From Pleurodeles waltl (taxonomy: Eukaryota > Chordata > Amphibia > Caudata > Salamandridae), in NCBI RefSeq assembly GCF_031143425.1, contig NC_090443.1:1061430423-1061494422 (forward strand): 64,000 nt of DNA, written 5' to 3'. Below are positions 54,491-64,000 of the stretch, in pieces (position 1 is the first letter of the stretch; every line of letters starts with the position of its first letter). Below the pieces are notes generated by a model. That model did not search any database. It had not been told where the DNA came from and saw nothing but the letters and a program-made list of their open reading frames with translations. The translations under genes and the position numbers were made by a program.

Positions 54491-55984
54491 CATTTTAGAT
54501 CATTAAGGGCATTGTCTGTAGTTAAGATAATATTTGTGTCCATTTGTTAATGCTGTTCAGACTTGTATTTACGGTCTATTATTGCAAATTCTTTATTATT
54601 AGAGTGAGAGCTCTAAGGAAATGTTAGACTGTACTACTGACAGACGTTCCAGCATAAAAATGTGTACACAAGTTTACAAAGTTCATCACTATGAGGATAC
54701 GTATAATGCTTCCAGAAAGTTTTCTGATAAGAAGCAAATATCTGCAGAAGCTTGAAACAAGGTTGATGAATCTGTGTTTTCGAAATAAAATGTTCACAAA
54801 AAATGCAACTAGGAAAAAAAGTATTCGTAAACAACCTCCTGTGACATGTTAGATACCATTTCTAATAAAATGTGTTAATGCATGCTAGTATTTCCCCCAA
54901 AAAAGCATAATTGAAAATCAGTGTAACCAGTTTCAATTGGATTATGTGAAACATGAAAATAAACAAGCATTGAAAAATCCAATAGGTCTCATTGTGGTGG
55001 TCAGCCTTTTGGATTTGTCAATGAGTGTCTCGTTTTGACATGGTTTTTGCAAAACTTTGTTGTGGGAGCTGTTGGGCCCTCAATATTATAACAAACATTG
55101 GCAAAAAGCAAAAACATTTTTTGGTCTCAAAAAGAACACATTGCCACATTAGTCTGTGGTGCTATGCTCCCTATGAAAGAGCAGAATTCTGTCACTCACA
55201 GTGAAGGCAGCTGACAAATAGACAGAACTGGATAAAAACAAAAGGTCTTGGTTCAAGCCAGACCTAATTAGGGACCCAATTCTTTAGGAAAGGTACAAAA
55301 GTGCACCTATGAGATAGGTCCTTCCATTAGTGCAGATTTACGGCTTCCTTGAATAAACAAGGATTTACTGAAGCAGGCTAGGAAATTGTACTCCTAGAAA
55401 ATATTTGTGAACTGCATTTTAGTATGAGCAAGTATGCATGTGTAGATTTGTTCGGGTGAAAATCTGTTAACAGTTTACAAGTTCACTTTTCTTCCAACCA
55501 CTATTTTTCCCCAACCCAGGAAGAAGTTCTACTTTTGCCCCTTTCAGGAGTACATTTCCAACCTTTCTCAATATTGGGAAAGATTAGAGAAGCGCTGGTA
55601 AAAACCTCTTAAACATGCAAGTTAGTAGGTATGTGCAGACTCAAAAGGGCATTCCAACCCTGGAACTATTGCTTACCGCTACTTCCGTCCCTAGTATGAA
55701 AGTACGCAGAAAGGTGGCAAAAGAAGGGAATTGCTAGTATTCAAATCCTACTATATTATGAGCCTTGCATAATCAGAGAGACTATTATCAGAGCTCGTAT
55801 TTAAAATATAAAAATAAATAATAAAAATAGATCGTATTTATATACATTTTTAGACACCAAAATGAACAAAATTCCCCAGAGTTTTTCAGAGATATAGATT
55901 TTTAAGTAAAACATAAATCACTGCTTGCACATGAATTATCGATAAGCACTGGTAATCACTGCCCTTAGAGGACACTTTGGAAAC
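54491..55984. other. Unassigned AT-rich region
   Basis: About 1.5 kb with no open frame of interest, clear repeat or motif that I can identify. Confidence 0.5.
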
Positions 55985-57957
55985 CTTTGTAAAACTGTTG
56001 TAAGGTTGTGTTCAGGTACTCTGGCCCACTTTGGGCAACCAACACTGGCAGAGAGAAAGTCAATGAGGCCGGTGAGGTTTCACATAACAGTTACAATGTC
56101 ACCAAAGCAGTGTCCAATCCAGGTCCAGGCTCGATGGCTGAACTGCCATTCACTCCAACTGAGTGTTCCTGACGCAAGTGACAGGGTGCTGAAGATGCTG
56201 CAGGATGCTCAGGATACTGGACGGTCGATGGGGGTCTTCCTGGGGCTACTCCTCAGTCCATGATCCTGGTACGGTGACTTTGGCCACAGTGGTAAATATC
56301 CCTCAGAGTCCTGGTGGGTCCAGCAAAAGTCCCTTTGCCATTGGACTACTGGTCTCCAGTAGCAGTGACATCAACGGTTCCCTTTGGTGGAGGATAGGGT
56401 CCTTCTTGGGTGACCAAGCTGCACTCTGATAAACCTCCTTGGCCCAGGAGACTCAGTGCAACTTTTGAGTGTCAGGTCCGGGTCTTGCAGGCTGCACTTC
56501 GGCAGTCAGTGACGGTTAAGCGATTGTGGCTACTGACTTGCCAGGAGGTTTTTTCCAGCTTGTTGAGGCCCTGGTGCTGGGAATAGGAAGTAGGCCAACT
56601 GACTTTTGAAGTCACCTCTTCGGTCTGGGGCTCCGGAGTAACCTATTTACGAGACAGGCACCAGAGGCCTCTCTTTCCCGGCCCAATGATCAGCAGATAC
56701 AGTCCACCTTTTGGTGTAGCCTCTCTTTGCCAGGTCCGGGGAACAACAGGGCAGTCTATCTGTCTTTTCTGCAGTCCAGATTTGATCTGAAGTCTGGGTG
56801 CTAGGGGTGCTGAATTTATGCCCAGAAAGTGCCCTCGGGATGCAGCAGTTACTAGCAATGGGCTACCAGGTCCCCTCCCGCCGGATGACAACTTCCTCCA
56901 ATGTGTGACAATTACCTATCCCAGGATGCAAGATCTGGCCCACTCCCAAGATGGCAGAACCCCTCTCATGGTGTTTAGAGAATAAAAGCCCACCCCAGAG
57001 GTGTGGCTACCTGAGGACGACAAGCCCATGGGAAAACCAGTTGGCAGAATAAAGGAGCAGCCCCTTTTGTGTATGTTCAACATTTGCTGTTCTAAGGTGG
57101 CTTTCCCCTGTGAAGCTCAACCTTTAGGTTCCTACCAGGGAGGTGGCATCTCTTCCAATGGCAGGGCTCTATTGTTTCCTTTTCTAAGAGTCATTCACAC
57201 TTCTTCCCAGGAGGGCAGAAGGCTGTCTTGTGACCAACATCTGTGAATGGCCACTGGAAAATGTGGACAACAGAGTGGCAACTTTCTAAATGTTTATTTC
57301 AGTTATAAGTTACATTAAATTCGACTTAGGCATCAAGTCAGGATTAATGTAATTTTATTCCAATATCTTGAAGTACCAACTCTACTAGTCCCATTTAGGA
57401 GTTAGCACAGATGAGTTATCAGCGTGTAACCCCTTACACATCAATGGGGCTACTAGCCTGTCCAGATCAAAAAATCCAGTTTGGGATTTTTACTATTAGG
57501 ACATTGGAAAATATATGTTCTTTTTAATATGCAACACATTGCCTTAAAACTCTCTAGGCCTGCTGTAGGGGTGATGTATATATTAAAAAGGGAGGTCTGA
57601 ACTGTGTCATTAGTTTAAATGGCAAGGTCGAGTTAGCAGTTCAAAGCTGCTCTACCAGTCTGCGGTGGCAGGCTGGGAGACACGTTTTACTTTGTCACAC
57701 TTGTAGGGCGACCATCAGTGCTGCAGTTCTAGAGGGACAGTTTAATTTACAGGCTCCAGGGACTCCTGGTACCATGCACTAGAGTAAGGTAAGTTATACC
57801 AATTGGATGTAAGCCAATCAAACCTACCCATTTCAGGGTCAGGGCACTGGCACTGAGGTCTGGTTAGCAAGACCCAGTGTGCTCTTAGGGTCTAAAAACC
57901 AACATCATCATTCCAGACTTCGGGGGGTGATCATGCCAAAAGAGGGATTTCCGTACA
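55985..57957 (-). mobile_element. Old LTR related to LTR-A/LTR-B
   Basis: The right end (GGGATTTCCGTACA) is the complement of an LTR-A-like start (TGTACGGAAATCCC), followed inward by a CACCCCC block and the U3 near-palindrome (57851-57879). Further in, AAGATGGCAGAACCCCTC and GAGGGCAGAAGGCTGTCTTG correspond to blocks of LTR-A. Overall divergence is high, and the left border is approximate. Confidence 0.55.
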
Positions 57958-59018
57958 CAAGACAAGAGGCCTTTTCCATCTATTCACCTCAGATGTGGAA
58001 CAACATCACTATATGCACAAGGGCTGCTCCAACCCTGCTTTGGTTTAGGTAACAGCAGCAGAGAAACATGTTTAAAGAATGAGTCCACTTGGTTCCTGTT
58101 TAATTTCTGATTAACTCTATCATAGCTGTTGATCCTGTTATGTTGTACCATGTGATGTGTATGTAAGCATCAGTACTTTTAGGCTCCAACCAGTGAATGC
58201 GGCCCAGAGGGAGCGATGCACGATGTGAGTCCTACCACCCTCTTCCATGTTCCCTGATACCCCCTAATAACGTGGCCACCCCAGGGACAACGACGGGGAA
58301 TGGAGGAATGGGACAAAACCTGGCCAGCTGCTGGTCACATGTCCTCACACTTTCACTGTCTCGTTCAGCTTTCTCGGTGGACTCATTTGAAGAGTTCTTG
58401 TGTGTCTCATGTTTTGTGTGTGGTGTGGAAAGCAAGAACATACATTAGGATTTACGAATATTCAACCTCTATTCAGCTGTATCCAATCTCTCTCTCTCAC
58501 TTTCAAATGTGTCTATTCAATAACCAAGCTGTTTACCTGGTTTTCTTGCCAGGACACTGGCAGGTTTCAGTGCACTGAGGCTGAGAACAAGGCACCTTAA
58601 TGTGTTACACTGAGGTCCAGGAATGATGCAGCCGCACCTTTGGGTTGTTGCCTTACTGAACAGAAGCAGCCATCAATTTGTTGATAAAGCTCCTAATCTC
58701 GCTTTATCAACGAGATGTAGCCACTATCGGGCAGTCTTTTGAAGAGGACAGTTAGCAGGTTTTGTCTGCTCGATTTGATTGAGCACTATCAGTGGGAAAT
58801 ACTTTTGCCAGTGTAGCTTCCTCCCCACACCTCAGGAGCATTTAAAGGACAGCCTCACACACGGAGCTCTGTAGCAGATGTCTTTATTCTCAGCATACAG
58901 TCGCCTACTAAGCTCTGATTAAGCATTATCATTAGCAACCACACCCCAACACTTCCTATCAAGGTACATAACTCCTCTCTTGAGTCTGCCTAGAACCATG
59001 AGGGTCCTAGCACACATA
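57958..59018. other. Unassigned region
   Basis: A weak LINE-like trace (DVEQHHYM.. / MWNNITICTRAAPTLLWF near 57985-58050) may be a CR1/L2 tail. The segment 58860-59010 has an AATAAA complement and may be an LTR edge. No gene can be supported. Confidence 0.3.
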
Positions 59019-59188
59019 GGGCCTGATTACAACCTTGGCGGATGGGATACTCTGTCACAAACATGACAGATGTCTCGCCTGCGGTTTTACAAGTTCCGTA
59101 GGATATAATAGAGCTTGTATTATGGTGGACGGGGTAGCCGTCACACTTATGACGGAGTATCCCACCCGCCAAGGTCAGAATCAGGCCC
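59019..59188 (+). repeat. Small MITE (170 bp) with long inverted repeats
   Basis: GGGCCTGATTACAACCTTGG at the left pairs with the complement of CCAAGGTCAGAATCAGGCCC at the right, and the pairing extends through GCGGATGGGATACTC / GAGTATCCCACCCGC. The element is nearly one large stem-loop. No clear duplication. Confidence 0.75.
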
Positions 59189-59329
59189 ATGGTCTCATGA
59201 CACTACAGCTAGTCGCAATCTGGGTAGGCCACTGTTAGTTTGCTGTTAGTTAAATGAGCCTTTGTGCCTGTTGTGTGCTTCTGCACACCTGCATATTTGC
59301 TGCCACCTACTTATGTCTTTCTTCTGCAG

Positions 59330-59416
59330 AGCTTCATTGCCACATTTCACGAGGACTTGAGCGCCATTGGATCTGGCAACCCCAAACGTGACACTGGCGC
59401 TGCAGATCAGATTCAG
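59330..59416 (+). CDS. Candidate internal exon of a host gene (29 codons)
   Basis: A pyrimidine-rich tract ending TCTTTCTTCTGCAG precedes it, and CAG|GTAAGT follows, both excellent U2 splice sites. The 87-bp segment is open only in the frame giving SFIATFHEDLSAIGSGNPKR followed by DTGAADQIQ; the other two frames have stops. Its length is a multiple of three, so it would be a symmetric, skippable exon. It is not part of any repeat I recognise. I cannot name the protein. No second exon was found, which would fit very long introns. Confidence 0.5.
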
Positions 59417-59810
59417 GTAAGTTCAGGTAAGACTTCCGGTTCCTGCGTCCACAAGCACTAATTGCCTAGCACAAAGCGTGGTGCCTGGGTCGGGTATTTT
59501 CTATTCTTGCAGTAAATTGCCACCAAGATTCAGAAAATCTTGGAAGACTACTGCAGAACGATGAGGATGCACTTCACTTGGTGCTGACTGCTGACCTTAA
59601 TATGCTTCCCTGAAAATAGTATGTACGTTGTGCTCAACTTGGTTTCTCTTTCTAGGGGGTTACAGACAGGCATTACATCTGTTCTATGCCTTGTGCAGTA
59701 ATATTAAGCATGTTTCCCCTTCTGAGATGTACGGCCACGTATCTCATCCAACCATTCTGCCTCCACTCACACATTCCCAAAGTCCAGGGGTTGCCTTTGC
59801 ATTATGACAT

Positions 59811-61882
59811 CCTTGGTGTGGTTTCCCCAAACGTTTTGTCCTCTGACCTCCTGTTTGCTTACTCTTAGGATTCTGGGCAATTTATCATAGCTGACCAGTC
59901 CTACAGTGCAGGTGCTCTGCACTGTAAAACGTGATAACATTGGCTTCTCCACAATTGGTATATGTAATTTACTTGTAAGTCCCTAATAAAGTGCATCATA
60001 TGTTCCCAAGGCCTGTAAATTAAAAGCTACTAGTGGAGTGTTGTGTCTCTGAACTCAGAATTTAAAATCCAACTTAAGGTGAAGTCAGATTTTAAATTGC
60101 AAGTCTGAAAATGCCTCTTTTAGAAGGTTGGCATATTCTTACATTAACCATTCTGTGCTTCATCCTGTCTCTGAACAAATGCCTGGACTGGGCTTGGTGA
60201 CAGCTACACCTTGTAAATTCCCTCTAGACAGCCACAAACACAGGACACGCAGCAGCATCTGCATTCATTGGCATACTGATGGGCCTGCCTGGACAGAGGT
60301 AAGGGGAGGGATTGACACTTAAACTTCAATAGGTGGTGTCCGGTCTCCACACAAAGGACTGATTGTCTCCCACAGATAGCCTGGCAGACAGGGCTAGAAT
60401 TAAAGGGACCTGTATGCACTTCAGAGGACTCCCCCACATCAGACGCCTTTTTAGGTATAAATACTGGACCCAAACCCCCACCAAAACTAGTTCACTTCAA
60501 GATTCTGAGGAGATTCTGCAAGAAAGAGGAGCTGCTCTTCCAGGAGGGACTGCCACTTTACCACCTGCTTTGTTTACCTACTGCATTTTTCTTTCTGTGC
60601 TGCCAGGAGGGACTGCCACTTTGCACTGTCCTCTGCTGTGTTGGCCTGCTACCTGCTGCCGCGGCGGCGAGGGAGGACTGACCCTGCCCTCTGCAGCCTC
60701 TTCTCTCCCAAGAACTACAGGGGCTTGTTTGCTTGCCCCCTGTAACAGAGTCTCAGGACAAGAAAATACCCCATTGCCCTTCTGATTGCAAAAGAGGCCT
60801 ACAAGGGTGAATCAGAAGGCTGTGTGACCCACAAATATCCATTCCAGGACAACCATGCTGGAGCGCTGATCGAAGTCACCATATTTGTGCGCTAATAGAT
60901 GCTGAAAGATGCTGCGGTGCCAAGAGAAGCCTGAAGGTGAAACCGCAGCGTTGCCCGGGTGATCCTGGGCCTCCTGTGACATATCAGCAACACTCCTCAT
61001 GTGATTTTGGCCCTGAGTGCCGATGTCAGCGTTGCCAGAGTCTTTCTTCCACATCTACAGCACTCAAAGGAAGGAACCCCCGCACCCTGTGTCCCTGGGG
61101 TACCACCACAGCCATTGACTCAGGACAGACACCACTGGTTTCACTCCCAGCTCGGAGGATCTCTGTGTTGTGCGGCTCCTCCATGGATTACAGCAGCTCC
61201 GCACAGAAACCCAGGTATGGGGGACAGTGGGACTCAGTCACCAACTGGGGCTGTTCCCGAGCCCTCCAGGTCCCATGTGTGCCACATCAGGAGTCCCCGC
61301 CCTGTGTCACCATGCCGCGACGTGAGCCAAGCATTTGGCTCGCTGTGTTGGGGGTAAAACTAGCTTAAATTAAGAAGTGTCCTGCTGTCTACTGCCTCAT
61401 TCGTGGAACATGCGCTAGCACTGCTAGCATTGGGGCACACTATTTCATTTTGACAATGTACTATTCAGCAAAGAAACCTTTCAGCTTCCCTTGGGGAACA
61501 TGCACTAGCGCTGCTAGCCCAGGATACAGTGAAGTAGCCCCACAAACCTGCTTGAGGGAGGACTGACTACTGGTCTGTTTGTAGTAATTGATTCAGAAGT
61601 ACTTATTGGATTTTGATACTTTTGGTCATAGATAAACAATATAAAAATTATGTATTTTTTTCAAATTGGTGTTGAGTCTTCACGTGGTGTTATACTGTGT
61701 TACTGTAATCAAGTATTGCACAAATTCTTCACACTTTGCCTCATTTGAGCAGCCTCCTGCTCTGCACAAGCAGAGGGTTGGCCCGGGCCATCTTAGGTGT
61801 GTATCTGACTGACCCTGACGAGAGTGGTGGGTTTTGCCTGGCTGAGGTGCATACCCCGGCCAACCAGAAACCCCATTTCTAA
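59811..61882 (+). mobile_element. Solo LTR-C (about 2.07 kb)
   Basis: The U3 matches the fragment at 5535-6115 (TTACTTGTAAGTCCCTAATA and so on). A TATA box TATAAATA at 60456-60463 marks the promoter. The R region includes a repeated CAGGAGGGACTGCCACTTT (60540 and 60606). The 3' part is AT-rich (60-70 bp around 61630) and ends with ACCAGAAACCCCATTTCTAA, an LTR-like terminus. Borders are approximate. Frames inside are short. Confidence 0.6.
60456..60463 (+). promoter_or_regulatory. TATA box of LTR-C
   Basis: TATAAATA, followed about 30 bases later by a likely initiation zone (ACTAGTTCACTTCAAG). The context of a long LTR supports it. Confidence 0.55.
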
Positions 61883-61906
61883 AAGTGACCATAACACTGT
61901 ATTTAA

Positions 61907-64000
61907 CCCCTTCGCTGCCAGGCCTTTTCCCCCTCCTGTGCCGAGCCTTTTTTTGTCTATTTGGGGCAGTTCGCGCTTAGGCCCTCATAACCTTTTGACC
62001 ACATAAGCTACCCACGCCAAATTTGCATCCCTTTTTTCCAACATCCTAGGGATTCTAGAGGTACCCTGAGTTCATGGGTTCCCCTGAAGGAGGCCAAGAA
62101 ATTAGCCAAAATACAGTGAACATTTAGTTTTTTTTCAAAAAAATGGGATGGCTGCAGAAGAAGGCTTGTGTTTTTTTCCCTGAAAATGGCATCAACAAAG
62201 GGTTTGCGGTGCTAAAATCACCAGCTTCCCAGCTTTCAGGAACAGGCAGACTTGAATCAGAAAACCCAATTTCTCAACACAAATTTGGCATTTTACTGGG
62301 CCATACCCCATTTTTACAATTTTTAGTGCTTTCAGCCTCCTTCCAGTCAGTGACAGAAATGGGCAAGAAACCAATGCTGGATCCCAGAAACCTAAACATT
62401 TCTGAAAAGTAGACAAAATTTTGAATTCAGCAAGGGGTCATTTGTGTAGATCCTACAAGGGTTTCCTACAGAAAATAACAACTGAAAAAGATTTTTTTTT
62501 AAATTGAGGTGAAAAAAACAGCAAATTTTCTCTACGTTTTACTCTGTAACTTTTTCCTGCAATTTCAGATTTTCAAAAGCAATATACCGTTACGTCTGCT
62601 GGACTTCTCTGGTTGCGGGGATATATAGGGCTTCTAGGTTCAGCAAGAACCCTAGGTACCCAGAGCCAATAAATGACCTGCACCCTGCAGTGCGCTTTCA
62701 TTCTATACCGGGTATACAGCAATTCATTTGCTGAAATATAAAGAGTGAAAAATAGCTATCAAGAAAACCTTTGTATTTCCAAAATGGGCACAAGATAAGG
62801 TGTTGAGGAGCAGTGGTTATTTGCACATCTCTGAATTCCGGGATGACCATACTAGCATGTGAATTACAGGGCATTTCTCAAATAGATGTCTTTTTTACAC
62901 ACTCTCTTATATTTGGAAGGAAAAAATGTAGAGAAAGACAAGAGGCAATAACACTTGTTTTGCTAATCTATGTTCCCCCAATTCTCCCGATAAAAATGAT
63001 ACCTCACTTGTGTGGGTAGGCCTAGCGCCCACGACAGGAAATGCCCAAAAACGAAACGTGGACACATCACATTTTTTGAAAGAAAACAGAGGTGTTTTTT
63101 GCAAAGTGCCTACCTGTAGATTTTGGCCTCTAGCTCAGCCGAACCTAGGGAAACCTACCAAACCTATGCATTTTTGAAAACTAGAGACCTAGGGGAATCC
63201 AAGATGGGGTGACTTGTGGGGCTCTGACCAGGTTCTGTTACCCAGAATCCTTTGCAAACCTCAAAATGTGGCTAAAAAAACTAATTTTCCTCACATTTTG
63301 GTGACAGAAAGTTCTGGAATCAGAGAGGAGCCACAAATTTCCTTCCGCCCAGTGTTCCCCCAAGTCTACCAATAAAAATGATACCTCACTTGTGTGGGTA
63401 GGCCTAGCGCTCGCGACAGGAAATACCCCAAAACGTAACGTGCGCACATCACATTTTTTTAAAGAAAACAGAGGTGTTTTTTGCAAAGTACCTACCTGTA
63501 GATTTTGGCCTCTAGCTCAGTCGGCACCTAGGGAAACCAACCAAACCTGTACATTTTTTTAAACTAGAGACCTAGAGGAATCCAAGATGGGGTGACTTGT
63601 GGGGCTCTGACCAGGTTCTGTTACCCAGAATCCTTTGCAAACTCAAAATTTGGCTAAAAAACACATTTTCCTCACATTTTGGTGAAAGAAAGTTCGGGAA
63701 TCAGAGAGGGACACAAATTTCCTTCCACCCAGTGTTCCCCTAAGTCTCCCGATAAAAATGATACCTCACTTGTGTGGGTAGGCCTAGTGCCCACAAAAGG
63801 AAATGGCCCAAAACACAACTTGGAAACATCACATTTTTTCACAAAAAATAGTGCCTACCTGTGGATTTTGACCTCTAGCTCAGCCGGCACCTGGGGAAAC
63901 TTAGCAAACCAGTGCATTTTTAAAAAATAGAAACCCATGGGAATCCAAGATGGGGTGACTTGCGGGGCTCTGACCAGGTTCTGTTACCCAGAATCCTTTG
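61907..64000 (+). mobile_element. TTAA-flanked element with tandem repeats, cut by window end
   Basis: It begins after TTAA (61903-61906) with CCCCTTCGCTGCCAGGCC. TTAA targets and such ends are typical of piggyBac-type elements (inference). From about 62950 it holds tandem units of roughly 380 bp: GATAAAAATGATACCTCAC recurs at 62989, 63371 (one base different) and 63751, and GTTACCCAGAATCC at 63238, 63620 and 63983. No transposase frame is visible in the part seen, so it may be a non-autonomous member. Confidence 0.6.

Noticed and set aside
57001..57246. Short frame MWLPEDDKPMGK...
   Set aside because: Lies in the old LTR and resembles LTR-A blocks at the DNA level; no protein support.
60937..61368. 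143-residue plus-strand frame with Cys and Ser
   Set aside because: It lies in the R region of LTR-C, overlaps another frame of similar length and has no start or domain evidence.

Overview
The window looks like a stretch of a very large, repeat-filled vertebrate genome, most likely a salamander or newt. This is inferred, not proven. It rests on the density of Ty3/gypsy-type LTR elements with 2-3.6 kb LTRs, many stem-loop-rich MITEs, a 2.8 kb GT-rich minisatellite, a CR1/L2-like LINE tail, and almost no host coding sequence. Nothing prokaryotic was seen: no operons, rRNA, tRNA or CRISPR.

Layout. 1-8.2 kb: truncated LTR-A, MITE-A, a 2.7 kb LTR-B, a mosaic of LTR-C and LTR-A pieces, and a small coding remnant of unknown origin. 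8.2-14.8 kb: one MITE-A split into three parts by two solo LTR-A copies; the first has a perfect 5-bp target duplication. 14.8-17.7 kb: MITEs and strong hairpins. 17.8-20.6 kb: GT-rich minisatellite with a 322-bp higher-order unit. 21.6-26.8 kb: a young, nearly complete Mag-like Ty3/gypsy element on the minus strand, with identical 195-bp LTRs but two in-frame stops. 26.8-27.3 kb: 28-bp satellite. 27.3-36.2 kb: a complete LTR-A element on the minus strand encoding Gag and protease but no reverse transcriptase or integrase. 36.2-39.3 kb: a poly(A)-tailed retrocopy, a hAT MITE and unassigned AT-rich DNA. 39.3-52.6 kb: a decayed gypsy element interrupted by a MITE (40.7-41.4 kb) and by a rearranged LTR-A array (42.7-50.8 kb) with the order internal-LTR-internal-LTR. 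52.6-59.2 kb: MITE-A, a LINE 3' fragment, an old LTR-A relative and unassigned DNA. 59.33-59.42 kb: the only good candidate for a host exon. 59.8-61.9 kb: a solo LTR-C with a TATA box. 61.9-64 kb: a TTAA-flanked element with roughly 380-bp internal tandem repeats, running off the window.

How it fits together. The most distinctive system is LTR-A. It has giant LTRs, a SCAN-like capsid, a zinc knuckle and a DTGA protease, followed by a tail with repeated Gln-x-Pro-Cys motifs where pol is expected, then a purine tract. The same gag-pro-tail join is seen in two loci, so it looks like a family architecture rather than a one-off deletion. Such an element would need RT and integrase in trans. Its LTRs also share a near-palindromic U3 motif, a covarying stem-loop and a conserved splice-donor-like site. 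If the 59.3 kb exon is real, much or all of the window may be intron of one large gene.
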